Below, piece after piece: positions 1 to 13,072 of a stretch of DNA of 64,000 nucleotides. Numbering within the stretch: position 1 is the first letter of the stretch; every line of letters starts with the position of its first letter. The position numbers and the translations under genes are program-made. Source of the stretch: Actinostola sp. cb2023 (taxonomy: Eukaryota > Cnidaria > Anthozoa > Actiniaria > Actinostolidae); assembly GCA_033675265.1 (NCBI GenBank), contig JAUJYZ010001136.1:122501-186500 (forward strand), given 5' to 3'. The notes under the pieces were generated by a model. The model made no database searches. It was not told the origin of the DNA and was given only the letters and a program-made list of their open reading frames with translations.

Positions 1-733
1 AGGCACATGATGAAAACCTTAATTACATCAGTTTAAGAAAATAAAACAGTTATGATTCTTTAGTCGTTTGTATAAACATGTTTATTGAAATTGAAATTTG
101 AATGAAGTTGAATGAATTCACAGAGTGAAAGTTGTTCTTTGCCGTTGTACTTTATTTGTCTTTTGAGCTATTTTCCGCCCTGCATTGGACTTGACTTCGA
201 CTGACATATTGCAGTAACTTTTGTCTTTGTATATACAGAAGATTGAGAGTTTAAAACATCATTGGATTGTCCATTTTTCTGAATCGATTCACGATCCCAA
301 CGATAAGCGACGGTAAGCCATGTTTAGTCTTTGGATTTGTTATCATTCGCTTTTCTGCCAAAATAGGAGATGAAATGCTTGTCATGACATGAAAGAGGAA
401 GCTTGTCAATAGTTCTTTATAATCACTATCATGTTAACTTGTCTAAACTGTCATTTTAACTTTTTTTCTTAATCTTTTTGTAGCAAAAACGTTTTCAAAA
501 ACTTCAAAACTACGGCAATGCGCGTAAGGTGCAGGTGTAAATTTGAACCAAATCAGAATGATTTCCTTGTTATTTTATTAGTTTTTATTTCCAATTATTG
601 TAGAATTGTGATAAAAACTAATCAGCGTGATTTTGAGACTGCAATACTACAAAAATTCGTTCCTCCACATCCTCCTGGGAATGTACAGTTTTTACGTTTC
701 AGTTTAGCCTTTTTCTTGTTCATACCATGTCAC
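1..733. other. No gene recognised
   Basis: Unremarkable AT-rich sequence. GT-AG-like sites occur on the + strand (donor-like GTAAGC near 312, acceptor-like TTTTTGTAG near 483), so a non-coding first exon cannot be excluded, but no convincing reading frame links them. The 81-residue + frame at 518-763 has no recognisable domain. Confidence 0.4.
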
Positions 734-1174
734 TTACACTTCCGACTTTCGGGACTTTGTTGATCGTTGTGTTTGTCGACTTCTTTCGGCGTTGCAGGTC
801 CTTTGAGTTTTCCTATTTTTCTTCTTATCTTCGTTAATTTTAAATTCTTCATCGCTACTAGGACTATCTATATTATTGTCGCTTGTTTCACTGGAAAAAC
901 TCTCTTCTGAACTCACTTCATCACTTCGTCTTCAGATGAGTCAGACTCGCTAAAATTTCCCTGGCCGTCCTCGCTGTTTTTGCTTTCAAGAAAGACCCAT
1001 TTCGAAGTTTTCCCCTCACCGACCAATACAATTCCTTTGTTGGCAATTCTAAAATTGGATATTTCGTCCACAAAACAAACAGTTATTTCACTAGGGGACT
1101 TCGCCTTTGCGAAGGGAAGATAGTCGGACGAAACACTTTTCGACTTGGTCTCGAGCAGCCAATCACCATGCGAG
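734..1174 (-). pseudogene. Ser/Asp/Glu-rich coding fragment, possibly frameshifted exon
   Basis: Two minus-strand open frames adjoin. The upstream one (about 915-1174) follows a good acceptor (TCTATTTTTAG at about 1175-1185) and ends in an acidic Ser/Asp/Glu-rich stretch. The downstream one (734-930, another frame) continues with an acidic Ser/Glu-rich run and then a basic Lys/Arg tail ending at a stop. The composition looks coding in both, but the frames differ. A donor GTGAGT lies at the junction (about 912-917), so the first could be a genuine exon ending there, or the whole may be one frame broken by a one-base indel. I do not recognise the family and infer no function. Confidence 0.3.
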
Positions 1175-1543
1175 GCTAAAAATAGAAACACAGTCTAAAA
1201 ATAGCCTCAGCGCGGATTATCATGGGGACATTCATTTTCTTCACTGTTTCAGTGAAATAAGCTGAGATTTCGTCAGAATGCTGCTAAATTAAATGTCAGT
1301 TCTTTCGAAATGTTGTCCACATGAAAACAGATATCTGAACTTCTTTTTCTGTCTTATATCGGCGGCAAAAAGAACAGTTGACTCGCGGTTCGTGCATCCA
1401 CAAATTCCGACGATCAACATCAACTTCAAACGGAAAGTACCAATACCAAAGATAACTCTCCTTATTCAATGTACTTTACCAGTTTACCTGTATAATATCT
1501 CCCTCGACCAACGTCAGAACCAACTTATCAATCAATTCTTGGC

Positions 1544-2151
<608 letters not shown>

Positions 2152-2194
2152 CTCACAATAGATTTTCAGTGAGGTGTGTTAGGTATTACTTACA

Positions 2195-2290
2195 TATTTT
2201 CTTTCTTCCTCTCTTTCTCTCTCTCTTCCTTTCTCTCTTTCTTTCTTAGTTTCTTTCTTTTTTTTCTTTCTCTCTTTCTCTAATTCCTTC
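2195..2290. repeat. Pyrimidine-rich low complexity tract
   Basis: CT-rich run of CTTT and CTCT motifs following the microsatellite; no gene. Confidence 0.8.
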
Positions 2291-3672
2291 CTTCTTTGTC
2301 ACTACGCTGTTATGCTAGTTTCGTAGTCTAGACAGCCGGTGTGCTGGTAAGGCCCGAACAACGATCTGATCGAACTTCAACTAGGGATTTTAATATTTCA
2401 TTATTTTTACTACACGTGATTAATTTATTCACCACAGGCAACCCAAACAAACAAACCGACAAGTACACAGACATAATTTGTTTTCCCAAGTCTGATAATT
2501 ATTCAAATTTCCTCATTTTTACCTATCAATAACTAGCCTGAGAAACAGACGTCTTTTCGCTCCCCACTGTGTCCCCGCGATTCAATAATCGGGACAAGAA
2601 CGTTGTGTGACATTGTCTATTAATACGGATTACGTGACCAATTATCATACGTATGAATGGCGCCATTTTGAGTAAACTTAAATGAAGTATTACATTTCTA
2701 TGCTTGACATTTTAACGTTAAACTTTCATGAACAAATTCAGCTAGCATAGACTTACAATAAATAACAAGTAAAGGTGTCCATCGACAGCAAATTCACGTC
2801 GGTTTATATGTAAACATTAACGGTACAGCCACTATTAAACAGCGTGAAAATTATATAAAGTCAGTCTGTATACACACAGTACGTAATAATGTACTTTGAA
2901 ACCACAAATAAGCACAATCACTAACACTATGACCGAATGATATTAAGCCAAAGAATCAATGAACAAAAGTTCAAGCTATTTGGCAGATTCATGAAATAAA
3001 ACGATTGATCTATAACGGAACGACTTCCAACATAAAGAAATATAATACGTTGGACTTGTTTACAATATCGCATATAAAATCATCGAAACCATAACAAACT
3101 CAATAGAATATCACCCTACAATATACTTGCCTTAAAATGCATGTCATTCTTGTCGACTTACAGCCCAAAGATCATTCTTTCGGGCTTGAATCACGACTGG
3201 AAACCGTCTACTGCACATGGTGATCTTCGTTGCTCCGCTTCGTTGGGCTTGCTGTTGATTGATACTCAGTAGGAGAGGGGTAAGGAGAAATATGTATCCT
3301 GTGTCACGCTTCTGCTCCCATATATTGTGGCATTATGGATAATGCTATTTTAGAGTTTTCCTACAAAATATGCATCAGATACTTACAAACAACAAACTTA
3401 AGACTAAAACGAACATTATGCTAAATATATCCACCAACTTTGCTAGTGTCAAACCACTTTAAGGAGAATTTTTGATTATTTAATTACCCATAATGCACTT
3501 GATATATTGATATACTGTACTTGGTCACGACAGAATTTTTGCAAAAGGCTGTATATAATATAATTTAATAATATTATATTATATTATATATATTTATATA
3601 TTGAAACACGAGTCAGTATAAAAATATTAAATGTTGTATAAGGGACGGACCATTAGAAAAGTGATGGGGAGG
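2291..3672. other. Intergenic; contains a dispersed repeat copy
   Basis: No gene seen. The part at about 3370-3560 is a dispersed repeat: the same text (ACAACAAACTTAAGACTAAA, then TAATTACCCATAATGCAC and GATATATTGATATACTG) recurs at about 19812-19995, so this is an interspersed element of unknown class. Confidence 0.6.
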
Positions 3673-4368
3673 CTCAAGTACGTTAAGGCCTGGGACAGAC
3701 GAGAAAACGATGCTAAACTATTATATTTTGCTGTTCGCACAAATTTTGCTCGAAATTCACGAAACTTCGCACAGCTGCATAACTTCACGGGTTACAACTT
3801 TTAAGATGATAAGATAGGTGATAAAGTGATCACGTGACCTCTTACGTCACTGCTGTGTCCCTCGAAACTTTGAATTAAAATGGGGTGATGGGTATTTTAT
3901 GTAAAGAAGAAGTTATGCCACTTTTTCGTTTGTCTAGGGGAGAGGTATAACAATCTGCCCTCACACCTGAACAACTAATGCTCATTGAGGAGATATTCGC
4001 ATCAATATGATTGACCCTCCAGGTCACGTGACCTATTTTGTAAAATATCTCCTCAATGAGCATTAGTTGTTCAGGTGTGAGGGCAGATTCTTATACCTCT
4101 CCCATAGACAAACGAAAAAGTGGTATAACTTTTTCCATATATAAAATACCCATCACCCCATTTTAATTCAAATTTCCGAGGGAGACATGAGTGACGTAAG
4201 AGGTCACGTGATCACTTTATCACGATATTATTATCTCAAAAGTTGGAACTCCTAAAGTTATTTAGATGTGTGAAGTTTCTTGCATTTCGAGCACAATCTG
4301 TGCGAACAGCAAAATAAAATAGGTTTAGCCTCGCTTTCATGTCCGTCCCAGGCCTTAACGTACTTGAG
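3673..4368. mobile_element. Foldback element with about 320-bp inverted arms
   Basis: The left arm (3673-3996, starting CTCAAGTACGTTAAGGCCTG) is repeated in reverse complement at 4044-4368 (ending CAGGCCTTAACGTACTTGAG), with small mismatches and a loop of about 47 bp around 3997-4043. There is no coding capacity; this is a non-autonomous foldback or MITE. A G/C-rich flank resembling the elements near 45.6-47.2 kb adjoins it. Confidence 0.85.
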
Positions 4369-4643
4369 GGGTGGGGATTTTGAAGACGCAATCTTTTTTT
4401 CCGGTCACCTAAAGTGGAAATAATTTTTATTGCACTTGATTGCTGGCAAGATTTGCACATGATAATCTTTGCAATAATAAAGCATATCATTTTTACGCTT
4501 GACGAAACCTTACGAACTACATTGCTAACTATTACCAAGCGACAAATTACATTATAACATATTATTTTTGTTTGTGATTTAGGAACATAATTTAACAGAC
4601 TGTATAGATAGGGAAAAGGTACATGACCATGAATGTGCTGGGA

Positions 4644-4760
4644 CGGATGCAGGATTTTCCAAAGGGGGTTCATATGACGTGTACCGAGCGCTGTATAGGC
4701 GTGAGACGCTAGGGGGGTTTGGGGGCATGCTCCCCCAGAAAATTTTGAAATCTAGAGGCT
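4644..4760. repeat. Fragment of dispersed G-rich repeat
   Basis: The stretch with GGGGGCATGCTCCCCCAGAA and AAATCTAGAGGCTCGGAAA recurs in related form and opposite orientation near 46105-46165 and 46500-46560. This marks a dispersed repeat family in the window. Confidence 0.6.
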
Positions 4761-5089
4761 CGGAAATGCTATTTCCAACGTTCTCCAAGAGGTATTTGTG
4801 ATTTACACGTATCGCTAATTACTTCCTACACTGTCTCAGCAAACCAATGTATATTGAAAATAGGCAGAGTGTTGTCACTATTAAGATTGATTGATTACTT
4901 CAAAATGGCCAAATGTATTTTTAAAAAGGAGTTCCGCTTTCAATTATTCATATGTACAAAGAATATTAACTTTACACATATGTAATAGTAAACTTTATTT
5001 GTGTACAGCAGCCGAATATATGGTGACACAACTGCATTATTTTCTTGAAATAGGTTGTTGGGGAATCCCTATTGTAATATACCCTTGAA

Positions 5090-6293
5090 CAGGAGCCCAT
5101 AAGTAGCTCCATGCTATGCATGTTTATGTCACGGCGTTCGAACAAGTTTGGCTATTTTTAGAACACGATTTCTCGAAATTGACCAATCACTGTGCACTTC
5201 CAGTTTTATTTGTAGCAACTCGTTTTATTTGTAGCAACTCGTTTTATTTGTTGCAACTCGTTTTATTTGCCACAACTCGTTTTATTTGCCACAACTCGTT
5301 TTATTTGTTGCAACTCGTTTTATTTGCAGCAACTCGTTTTATTTGTTGCAACTCGTTTTATTTGCCACAACTCGTTTTATTTGTTGCAACTCGTTTTATT
5401 TGCCACAACTCGTTTTATTTGCAGCAACTCGTTTTATTTGCAGCAACTCGTTTTATTTGTTGCAACTCGTTTTATTTGCAGCAACTCGTTTTATCTGCAG
5501 CAACTCGTTTTATTTGCAGCAACTCGTTTTATTTGTTGCAACTCGTTTTATTTGTTGCAACTCGTTTTATTTGTTGCAACTCGTTTTATTTGCCACAACT
5601 CGTTTTATTTGCATTTTTGCAACTCGTTTTATTTGCAGCAACTCGTTTTATTTGCAGCAACTCGTTTTATTTGTTGCAACTCGTTTTATTTGTTGCAACT
5701 CGTTTTATTTGTTGCAACTCGTTTTATTTGCAGCAACTCGTTTTATCTGCAGCAACTCGTTTTATTTGCAGCAACTCGTTTTATTTGTTGCAACTCGTTT
5801 TATTTGTTGCAACTCGTTTTATTTGTTGCAACTCGTTTTATTTGCAGCAACTCGTTTTTATTTGTTGCAACTCGTTTTATTTGCAGCACTCGTTTTATTT
5901 GTTGCAACTCGTTTTATTTGCAGCAACTCGTTTTATCTGCAGCAACTCGTTTTATTTGCAGCAACTCGTTTTATTTGTTGCAACTCGTTTTATTTGTTGC
6001 AACTCGTTTTATTTGTTGCAACTCGTTTTATTTGCAGCAACTCGTTTTATTTGTTGCAACTCGTTTTATTTGCAGCAACTCGTTTTATTTGTTGCAACTC
6101 GTTTTATTTGCAGCAACGCGTTTTATTTGCGGCAACTCGTTTTATTTGCTGCAACTCGTTTTATTTGCCACAACTCGTTCAAAATTTGCAGCAACAGTTT
6201 TTGGTCAATTTCGTGTTCTAAAAATAGCCAAACTTGTTCAAACGCCGTGACAGATTTTAATGCTACATGGATGCTCCTACTTATGGGCTCCTG
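5090..6293. mobile_element. TIR transposon carrying a 19-bp minisatellite
   Basis: Ends are CAGGAGCCCATAAGTAG and its inverted copy CTTATGGGCTCCTG; the inverted homology extends about 90 bp inwards (GGCTATTTTTAGAACACGA versus its complement near 6210-6230). The insert is flanked by the 7-bp direct repeat CCTTGAA (5083-5089 and 6294-6300). The interior is almost entirely minisatellite. A 317-bp relative with the same ends and also a 7-bp duplication is at 19408-19724. The superfamily is not assigned; 7-bp duplications would fit few superfamilies (for example P-like or Dada-like). Confidence 0.88.
5205..6195. repeat. 19-bp minisatellite (CAACTCGTTTTATTTGTTG)
   Basis: About 50 tandem copies of a 19-bp unit with TTG/CAG/CCA variants. 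Because 19 is not a multiple of 3 and the unit lacks stops, it leaves all three + frames open, giving false proteins of up to 399 residues. Confidence 0.97.
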
Positions 6294-6300
6294 CCTTGAA

Positions 6301-9300
6301 TCAGTATACCTTTGAATCTTTTAATATGCATGTAAAAATAAAGTATATTATCTGGCTGTGCAATAGCTTAAGAGCTGTGTGCATGCAAGTAGAGTATGAG
6401 TCCTCTGATCTGATCTAGTCATATAAATTAACCCAACCATAATAGAAATGTATTCAAATCAGTTATGCCTTAAATCTGAGAAGGACGAATTTGTTACTTG
6501 ATCACTGAGAATTCCAATTTTGTACACAGACCTTTCTGACAGTAATGGTTGGTGAATAGACAAAGTGGCCTCACTAGTGAGGTGGCCCATGCACACCCAC
6601 CCTTAAACTCTGACTTGGCATATAGAGTGCGTACGTACTTATAGTGCATTAACTCATTACTTTCTGCAGCACATACAGGGCAGTCATTGCATGCAAGTTT
6701 AACGGTAAGAATGTTTACAAGATGCTTATGCAGGCTTTAAGAACAAGTTAACTAAGTGAGAGAGTGACTAAAGTAGAGATAGGAATACAATAGTTAGTCA
6801 TATATACACATGCTTTCGAGTTGGTCCATGGTAGTACTTACCCGACCGTGCCATGCCTGACGACCACATTAAAAACTGAATACACTTGTAAGGCAGAACA
6901 AATACGATTGCAACGAACTGGCTGTATGACATCCGATGAGATTTAGTAGTGAGCACCAGTGGTAGGCTGAGTGTACTAGTTGTCTTAGGTGCGTTCGGCG
7001 TTGCATGCATAGTGAAACATTGCTGTCTTCTCTTTTCTTTTCTTTCACTTTTTCTTTCATTATTTCGAGTTTTTTCTTCCCGTTTCCATTTTCTGTCTTT
7101 CTTTCTCTCTTTCTGCCTTTCTTTCTTTTTTCTCTTTTTCTCTCCTTCTCTCTTTCTTATTTTCTTTTTTCTTGTCTCGCTCCTTAAACTGTCAATGAGT
7201 GGATACGAGTTGATGTACCGTAACAATCAGCACGGCAGGATATGTCAATCTTTGTGTTTCTCTGCATTCATAAGCCTATCACAGAACAGTGCCTGCATCC
7301 GGTCCATATTTCTATATGTTTAGACGGAATAAAGAGGGGAAGCCCACCCTTGCTTGTCAATATACTAACAAGAACAGAGTGTGAATAGGATACGCGGCGC
7401 CAGCTCTTAAAAAACGTAAGTAGAAACGGTCGAACATGCCTTCAAATTAGATACTCCCCTAAAAAACGAAATTTCTTGCAGTATTTTGGCGAGACGCAGT
7501 AGAGCCAAAATACCCATGGCAAGACCTATAACGAGTCCTGATATTTCACAGAACTCGAACCAAAATCGACCGATTATTTATTTATCATCCCGGCCCACTC
7601 TCTTCGCCGAAATGAAAGAATATCACTACTGAAAACATCGAGGACGATCTTTTCAAAATACAAACTTATCAGCATAATGCCGCACGCGTTCGTGGGTTTG
7701 AGAAGTGGCGGGAAAAATTCAATCGTTCGCAGTTTTGTTCAAAACGTTTATTTATCTTTTAAATGAAACATATTTCCCTTAAAATGACCAGAAGTAATAT
7801 AACAATACAATGGTTACTTATTTAGAAGCACATTTTAACCAACTGTCGTGATATCGTGGGATATCAAGACACTGTCCTGATACCTTGGGATATCAGGAGA
7901 CAGTAGATCTCGCTTCTGATTGGCTAACTGATGTTAGTGGGATGATAATTGTGTAATAATGAGCCTCGTGTTCTTAGTAACCAAACGACCCCCGACTGAT
8001 GGGTACGTTTCATGTACCCGGGTCCGTATCTACATACCGATGTCATGATATTGCAGTTACCCCGGCTAGACCTGGTTCTAGAGGCTCGAGCTTTGTCGAA
8101 ACACCTCTCTCTCAGTCTCTCTCTGAATCGAAAACTATCAGTTAACTTTTGCAGTCGCTTCGCTTCAATTCACGGCAAAAACACAGTTTGACAGAGCCTC
8201 ACGGTACCACCTTACTGGTGACATACATCGTGAAATGAGATTATGGCGTCGCTCATAGCAACCGAAATCCTTGCTGTTTTGGGGTAACGTTTTCGTTTGC
8301 GGCTCGGTATGCAGACATAGGATTTGAAGCATTTTACTGGCAGTATAAAATTCGGTCCGTTTAAAACAGGGATTTGACGAGGAAAATAACAATTTCAAAC
8401 CCCTTTTGGTGTGCGCGTACGCTTAATGAATAGACTGAGGGGTATGTTCAGTATAGAAGTGTCAGTGCGTTTAAACTACAGGTTTAAATATGGGAAAGAA
8501 TTTTCAGGACGTACGGCCCACTCAGCATGTGTTTCACTGTAGTGTCTGGACTTAAATGGCTATATCGATTCGATCAAAATATAGACAAACAAACAAACAA
8601 AACAAATGCACTATACAATGATGAAGTCATCGCTCTCTCTGAGGCACAACGACGATTGTAGTTCGCTAGGAATTAACTGAAAACCGATAGGATGTGCGTA
8701 ATGATCGATTAGTCGTAGTTCATTCAGTCGGTTTATTGCCGTCTCAGTATACTCAGTATATATAATTTTTTTAATTCAGAGCTTAACTTTTTCAGTGCCG
8801 GGATGCTTTTCAGTCCTGTATCTGTAATAATTCCTAGTTTTACGTCATGTATTTCAGTGTGCCAGTGCATGACTTAAAATGCCCTGGCGGCCGGCTCTTA
8901 GACGATGAAGCGTGAAACTTTGACTCCTGCCCTGGTCTTGCATGCTCGACGGGGTTTAATTTACTAACTGTGAACGAAATACAATTTATTTCTCAGTCAA
9001 GATATATCAGATTATATAACGACATGAGAAAAACTTAATTGAAACTCCTGTAATCAGCTAATGTTAAACGATCTTAAACAAACTGAGCAGTTCCTGGCTC
9101 CACATATATGCAAAACGCCGAGGGTTAAAACTGTTTTTCCGATTTATTCACTGAATTCAAACATACAGAATCAGGTTAGTGATTTCTTTGATATTTCGAT
9201 TTGCAAAATGCCAATAAGAATGCAATACGGAAGTATTGGCTGTTCTAGATCAACTCTGAATCGCTCAAAATTGTAGTTTTTCAGATTTCAACGCTTTCTG

Positions 9301-10020
9301 TTTACCGTTGCCATGGTAGTAGTTTACAGATGACTCACTTCCAGCTGTTGAAAAGGCGGACTCTGATGTGCTATTCATAGGAAAAGATCAATCAATTTAA
9401 TTACACTACCGTGGCTTCGAACGCGATTGCGGATATAGTACTCAACTATAATAAGCCATGTTTCGCAATTACAATCGATCGTATTATTAGATGCTCTCAT
9501 TTCCTGTGCATGGATCGATAGTGTAAGCCTGAGGGAATTGTATTCAGTGTAAGTTTACTCTAATAAATTTTCCTGTCATAGCTAAAATAGGGCTCAGGGG
9601 GAGGGGGCTGGGGTCTTTAGCCAATCCCCCTCCCCCTCCCTACACACAAAAGTTTTCGTAAATTCGGCTCTCCTACCGATTCTAAATATAAATACATATA
9701 GCTACTGACGGACATTTATCTATCTAAATATAAAGTTACACCAAGATATAGCTTTATTTTAAGAGTTTAAGTAACGCATGGTAAAGAATTGAAAGTAAAA
9801 TGTTGCAATTTTTGCTTCATTTTATCGCGCTTTCTTCGCCGTTCCTTTGCCTTCACTCGCAGACTTCTCTGTTGCGTTGCCACAGATTTCGTCGGCTCAT
9901 TAACGCCGTGGCCACACCCAAGATCGCGTTCGATCGATAGATAATCATTGTAAGTTACCTCTGCTGTCTATAGAATAAAAGAGTATTGCACGATAAGGTG
10001 TTATTATCAATCTATAACTA
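6301..10020. other. Intergenic, nothing gene-like
   Basis: No supported gene. It contains a pyrimidine-rich tract (about 7025-7180, TTTCTTTC motifs), short palindromic pieces near 7850-7900 (ATATCGTGGGATATC, then TACCTTGGGATATCAGG) and a G/C-rich hairpin near 9597-9645. Frames of 60-140 residues have no recognisable domain. Confidence 0.6.
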
Positions 10021-10423
10021 TTAAAGTGTATATGATTTATTTTTATCGTTTACATATGTAGTGAATAGTGGGTCAGTATTTTGTGATTTGAGTTTCGCAT
10101 TTGCGAGTTATGCTAATTCGGTGACGTCAGTTGATTTTTCCCATAACTTATTTATATTTTTTCAAGCAGCACTCTTTTCTGAAATACAAAAAAAACTGTT
10201 AACATCATGTATATGAAGTTGTAGATAACTTTTTGTCAGATTAAAAATGTCAATAATTTGTACATGGACGCTTTTGTATAATAAATTTAAAAAAAACTGA
10301 AGTCAGCAAATTACAATATCACGATTTCAAACCTTTTTATATGTATAACTCGCAAATGCATCCCACTATTTCATTTCATATTTAATTTTCAAAATGAATA
10401 CAAAATAATTCATATACACTTTA
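10021..10423. mobile_element. Palindromic MITE, family A, copy 1
   Basis: A roughly 400-bp element whose halves are inverted copies (TATTTTGTGATTTGAG, TTTCGCATTTGCGAGTTAT and the complement near 10350; ends TTAAAGTGTATATGA and CATATACACTTTAG). Copies are found at 28748-29215 and 38729-39150, plus a partial at about 28255-28740. All carry the motif CGGTGACGTCA or its complement. Confidence 0.8.
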
Positions 10424-12365
10424 GTTCTACTCGTCTGACTCGTACTAAGTGAAGTAGTTTTCCCAAAGGGGTTTTACCTAATTAAATTGCAACAAGAAGC
10501 AGCATGACTTCGCGTACTTGAGTGATTCCGTTCAGTTTAATCAAAATAATAAAATCAATTGAAAAACGTTAATCACTGACGCCCATCACACAATCATCAT
10601 CCTGTAGCAAATCGCTACAAATGCTGAAATGAAGTTATATCTCAATCGGTCTCTTCAGTTTTCGAGCGAAGACAAGTAATGACGTACGCGCCACATAGTT
10701 CAGCTAGCTGATCATATAACTCCCGGTATAACTCTTCCCTATTTCCCTCTCAGTATTCAAAAAGCGAGAAATTCTAACCAATTTTTAAAACCATTAATGC
10801 TTTCCGTCATGAAATAATACTTATACAAAGTGTATGTACTGCATGTATAACGTACAGTGGTACTAAATGACTGGTGGACTGAGAAGAGAACTTTAATCCA
10901 TATTGTTCAATACTTCGGAACGTTTTATCGAATACGTTATACGCCGTTATTAATTGAGGTAGTACTCACACTGGATGACACAATGCAAGAATAGGCCGGA
11001 AATCATGACATGATCGCGAATAAACGTCCTCTTTCAATTGTGAAACAAACGGACCAGCTTTGCCTGTGTTTTGTTCAACTTGTTGGATTTCTATGTTCTA
11101 GACCTGACAAAAATAACGCACGCTTGAGGTCTTTGTAAAGTTCTTGAATGCACCAGCGTGCCGCCGGCGCTCGTACATCCAGCTTTATAATATAAACATC
11201 GGTAACATCCTAAGAACGCGAGATTTCATTGGATGCTAGGCGTGCAGCATTTTGTATGGTGCACGCCTAGCTACCAATCAAATTGCATTTTTTTTAATGG
11301 TGCACGGCTGTGAGCTTAGGTTCAAACTGAATAGCTAAAAATCAAATGTTGTTGAAAACATATTGCCGATACAAAAGAATGGTGAACAAAATGGCAAGAA
11401 AGATGATCGAGGATTCTGTTGTGTATTTACTCAATTTTACTCATTGTAAAGCGCCATTGGGCTATAAGGAAATGGCGCTATATTAATTTTTGATTATTAT
11501 TATTATTATTATTGTATATTTTCGAATAAAATTTTAGTTGAAGTGCACAATAAACTCATGTTGAATAAATTAATTAACTCGAACGTTTGCATGTTAATTA
11601 CTGACCTATAGTCACAATCTGTCCGGCTATTAAAGATGCAGGCAATGAATTTCTGGTTTATAACCCTGGACCCGCCCAGTACTGTCATGACCCAACACTC
11701 ATCTCACTATAGTTCGTTTGTACTTAGGAAGGAAAACCGTTGTGCTCGGAGAAAAACCCTCGAAGCAAGGAAGAAAACGATCTGACAAAATAAACCGTAC
11801 TGGTATGAAGCGCTAGGCCCGGCAGCAATGAGTGTAATTCACCGATTCGAGCTCACGTGGTGTACTTCAATTCATGTTACTGTCACCAAAAAGTTCGGAC
11901 ATCGTCCGTGAGTTGCCGTACAAACGCACTAAGTTTTGTACATTTTATCGACTTGATTTAGTTTTTCGATTCTCTAAATATTACCAAAACTATTTTAGAA
12001 AAGGTTGATAAACGAGATTTTGCAAAAATCGGCGGCGAGTAATCAGTTAAATAAAATTCACACGAAATTTTCACCGGCCAAGAGTGCGCGCGCATGCAGG
12101 GCGTAAACTCGCTGTACATTTCGTGTAAATTTAAACGGTTTTGGATATTATTACGCATTATATTTACGAATTCTCACAGACGTTACACCGGCCACGAGCT
12201 ATGAAATAAGTTCATTGTTTGTAAACTGAAGGAGGTGATTTTCCTGTTTGTACACGAGCTGTAAGGCGGAAACCTTTAATTAATACAACTGAGCACTTTC
12301 AATAATTGCTTCCATCCACGATGGGTACGATGAACGAGTTATATTTAATCAATTTAATCGCATTA
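10424..12365. other. Intergenic; truncated LINE/SINE tail at about 11448-11515
   Basis: No gene seen. At 11448-11515 the text TTGTAAAGCGCCATTGGGCT, then AATGGCGCTATATTAATT, then (ATT)n forms the stem-loop plus ATT-repeat tail typical of the 3' ends of CR1/L2-type LINEs and their SINEs. Related tails end at 24664 and 64000. Short inverted repeats occur near 11215-11290. Confidence 0.55.
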
Positions 12366-12581
12366 CAGTGAGGACACACTAACCGGGACCCCTTGAGCAA
12401 AACTGACCAATCAGATTACACCTGAAAATAATCATATTGCAACAAAAGTTGTCTGGGCCAATCAGCATTATAGTCATAATCATGATTGGCGCAGATGACT
12501 CTTGTTGGAATGTGATTGTTTTCAGGTGTAATCTGATTGGTCAGTTTTGCTCAAGGGGTCCCGGTTAGTGTGTCCTCACTG
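12366..12581. mobile_element. 216-bp MITE with TA target duplication
   Basis: Begins CAGTGAGGACACACTAACCG and ends with its inverted copy; the terminal inverted repeat is about 65 bp and near perfect. TA flanks both sides (12364-12365 and 12582-12583), as for Tc1/mariner-type insertion. It lies about 130 bp upstream of the first GPCR coding exon, so it may sit in the promoter or a 5' UTR intron. Confidence 0.88.
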
Positions 12582-12719
12582 TAAGTCAATCAGTACGGAA
12601 GAAGCGAGAATTTGAAGTGGAGGCAAGTGCTGGCGTCACTCACAAAAGCCTAGACAAATTTTCCGGGAAAACAAATGCACTAAACTGAATTATATTGTTT
12701 GTTTTTTTTCAGTTCAGTA

Positions 12720-13072
12720 ATGTCCACAAACATGACCGACAACTCTACGTGCCCGGTTATCCTTTCATTCGAGGCAGTCATTGCGATCAGCACTTTAAAC
12801 TTGCTATTTTCCATTCTATCCGTGGGTGGAAATTCGCTGGTGTTGATTGTAATCTACCGAACACGTTCTCTGCGAACAACTTCCAATGCCTTCATGGCGT
12901 CGCTGGCAATGGCGGATTTTCTGGTGGGAGCCCTTGCCAATCCTCTCTATGTTGCCCTGAGCTTGTTGGAAAGTCTTCGCGATGTCAGATCAATCAAAAA
13001 TGCCGAGACGTTTGCATGGCTTCTGAGTGTCACAGCAACCACGTCGAACCTGTGTGCTGTCTCTATAGACAG
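12720..13072 (+). CDS. GPCR exon 1 (TM1-TM3)
   Basis: Encodes the N-terminus through TM3 up to the Asp and first two bases of the Arg of DRY; donor GTAATG at 13073. It is preceded by an acceptor ending at 12712. Confidence 0.85.

Noticed and set aside
5116..6315. 399-residue and two overlapping 300+ residue + strand frames rich in RFICCNSFYLLQL
   Set aside because: Pure translation of the 19-bp minisatellite; open in all three frames because the unit has no stop.
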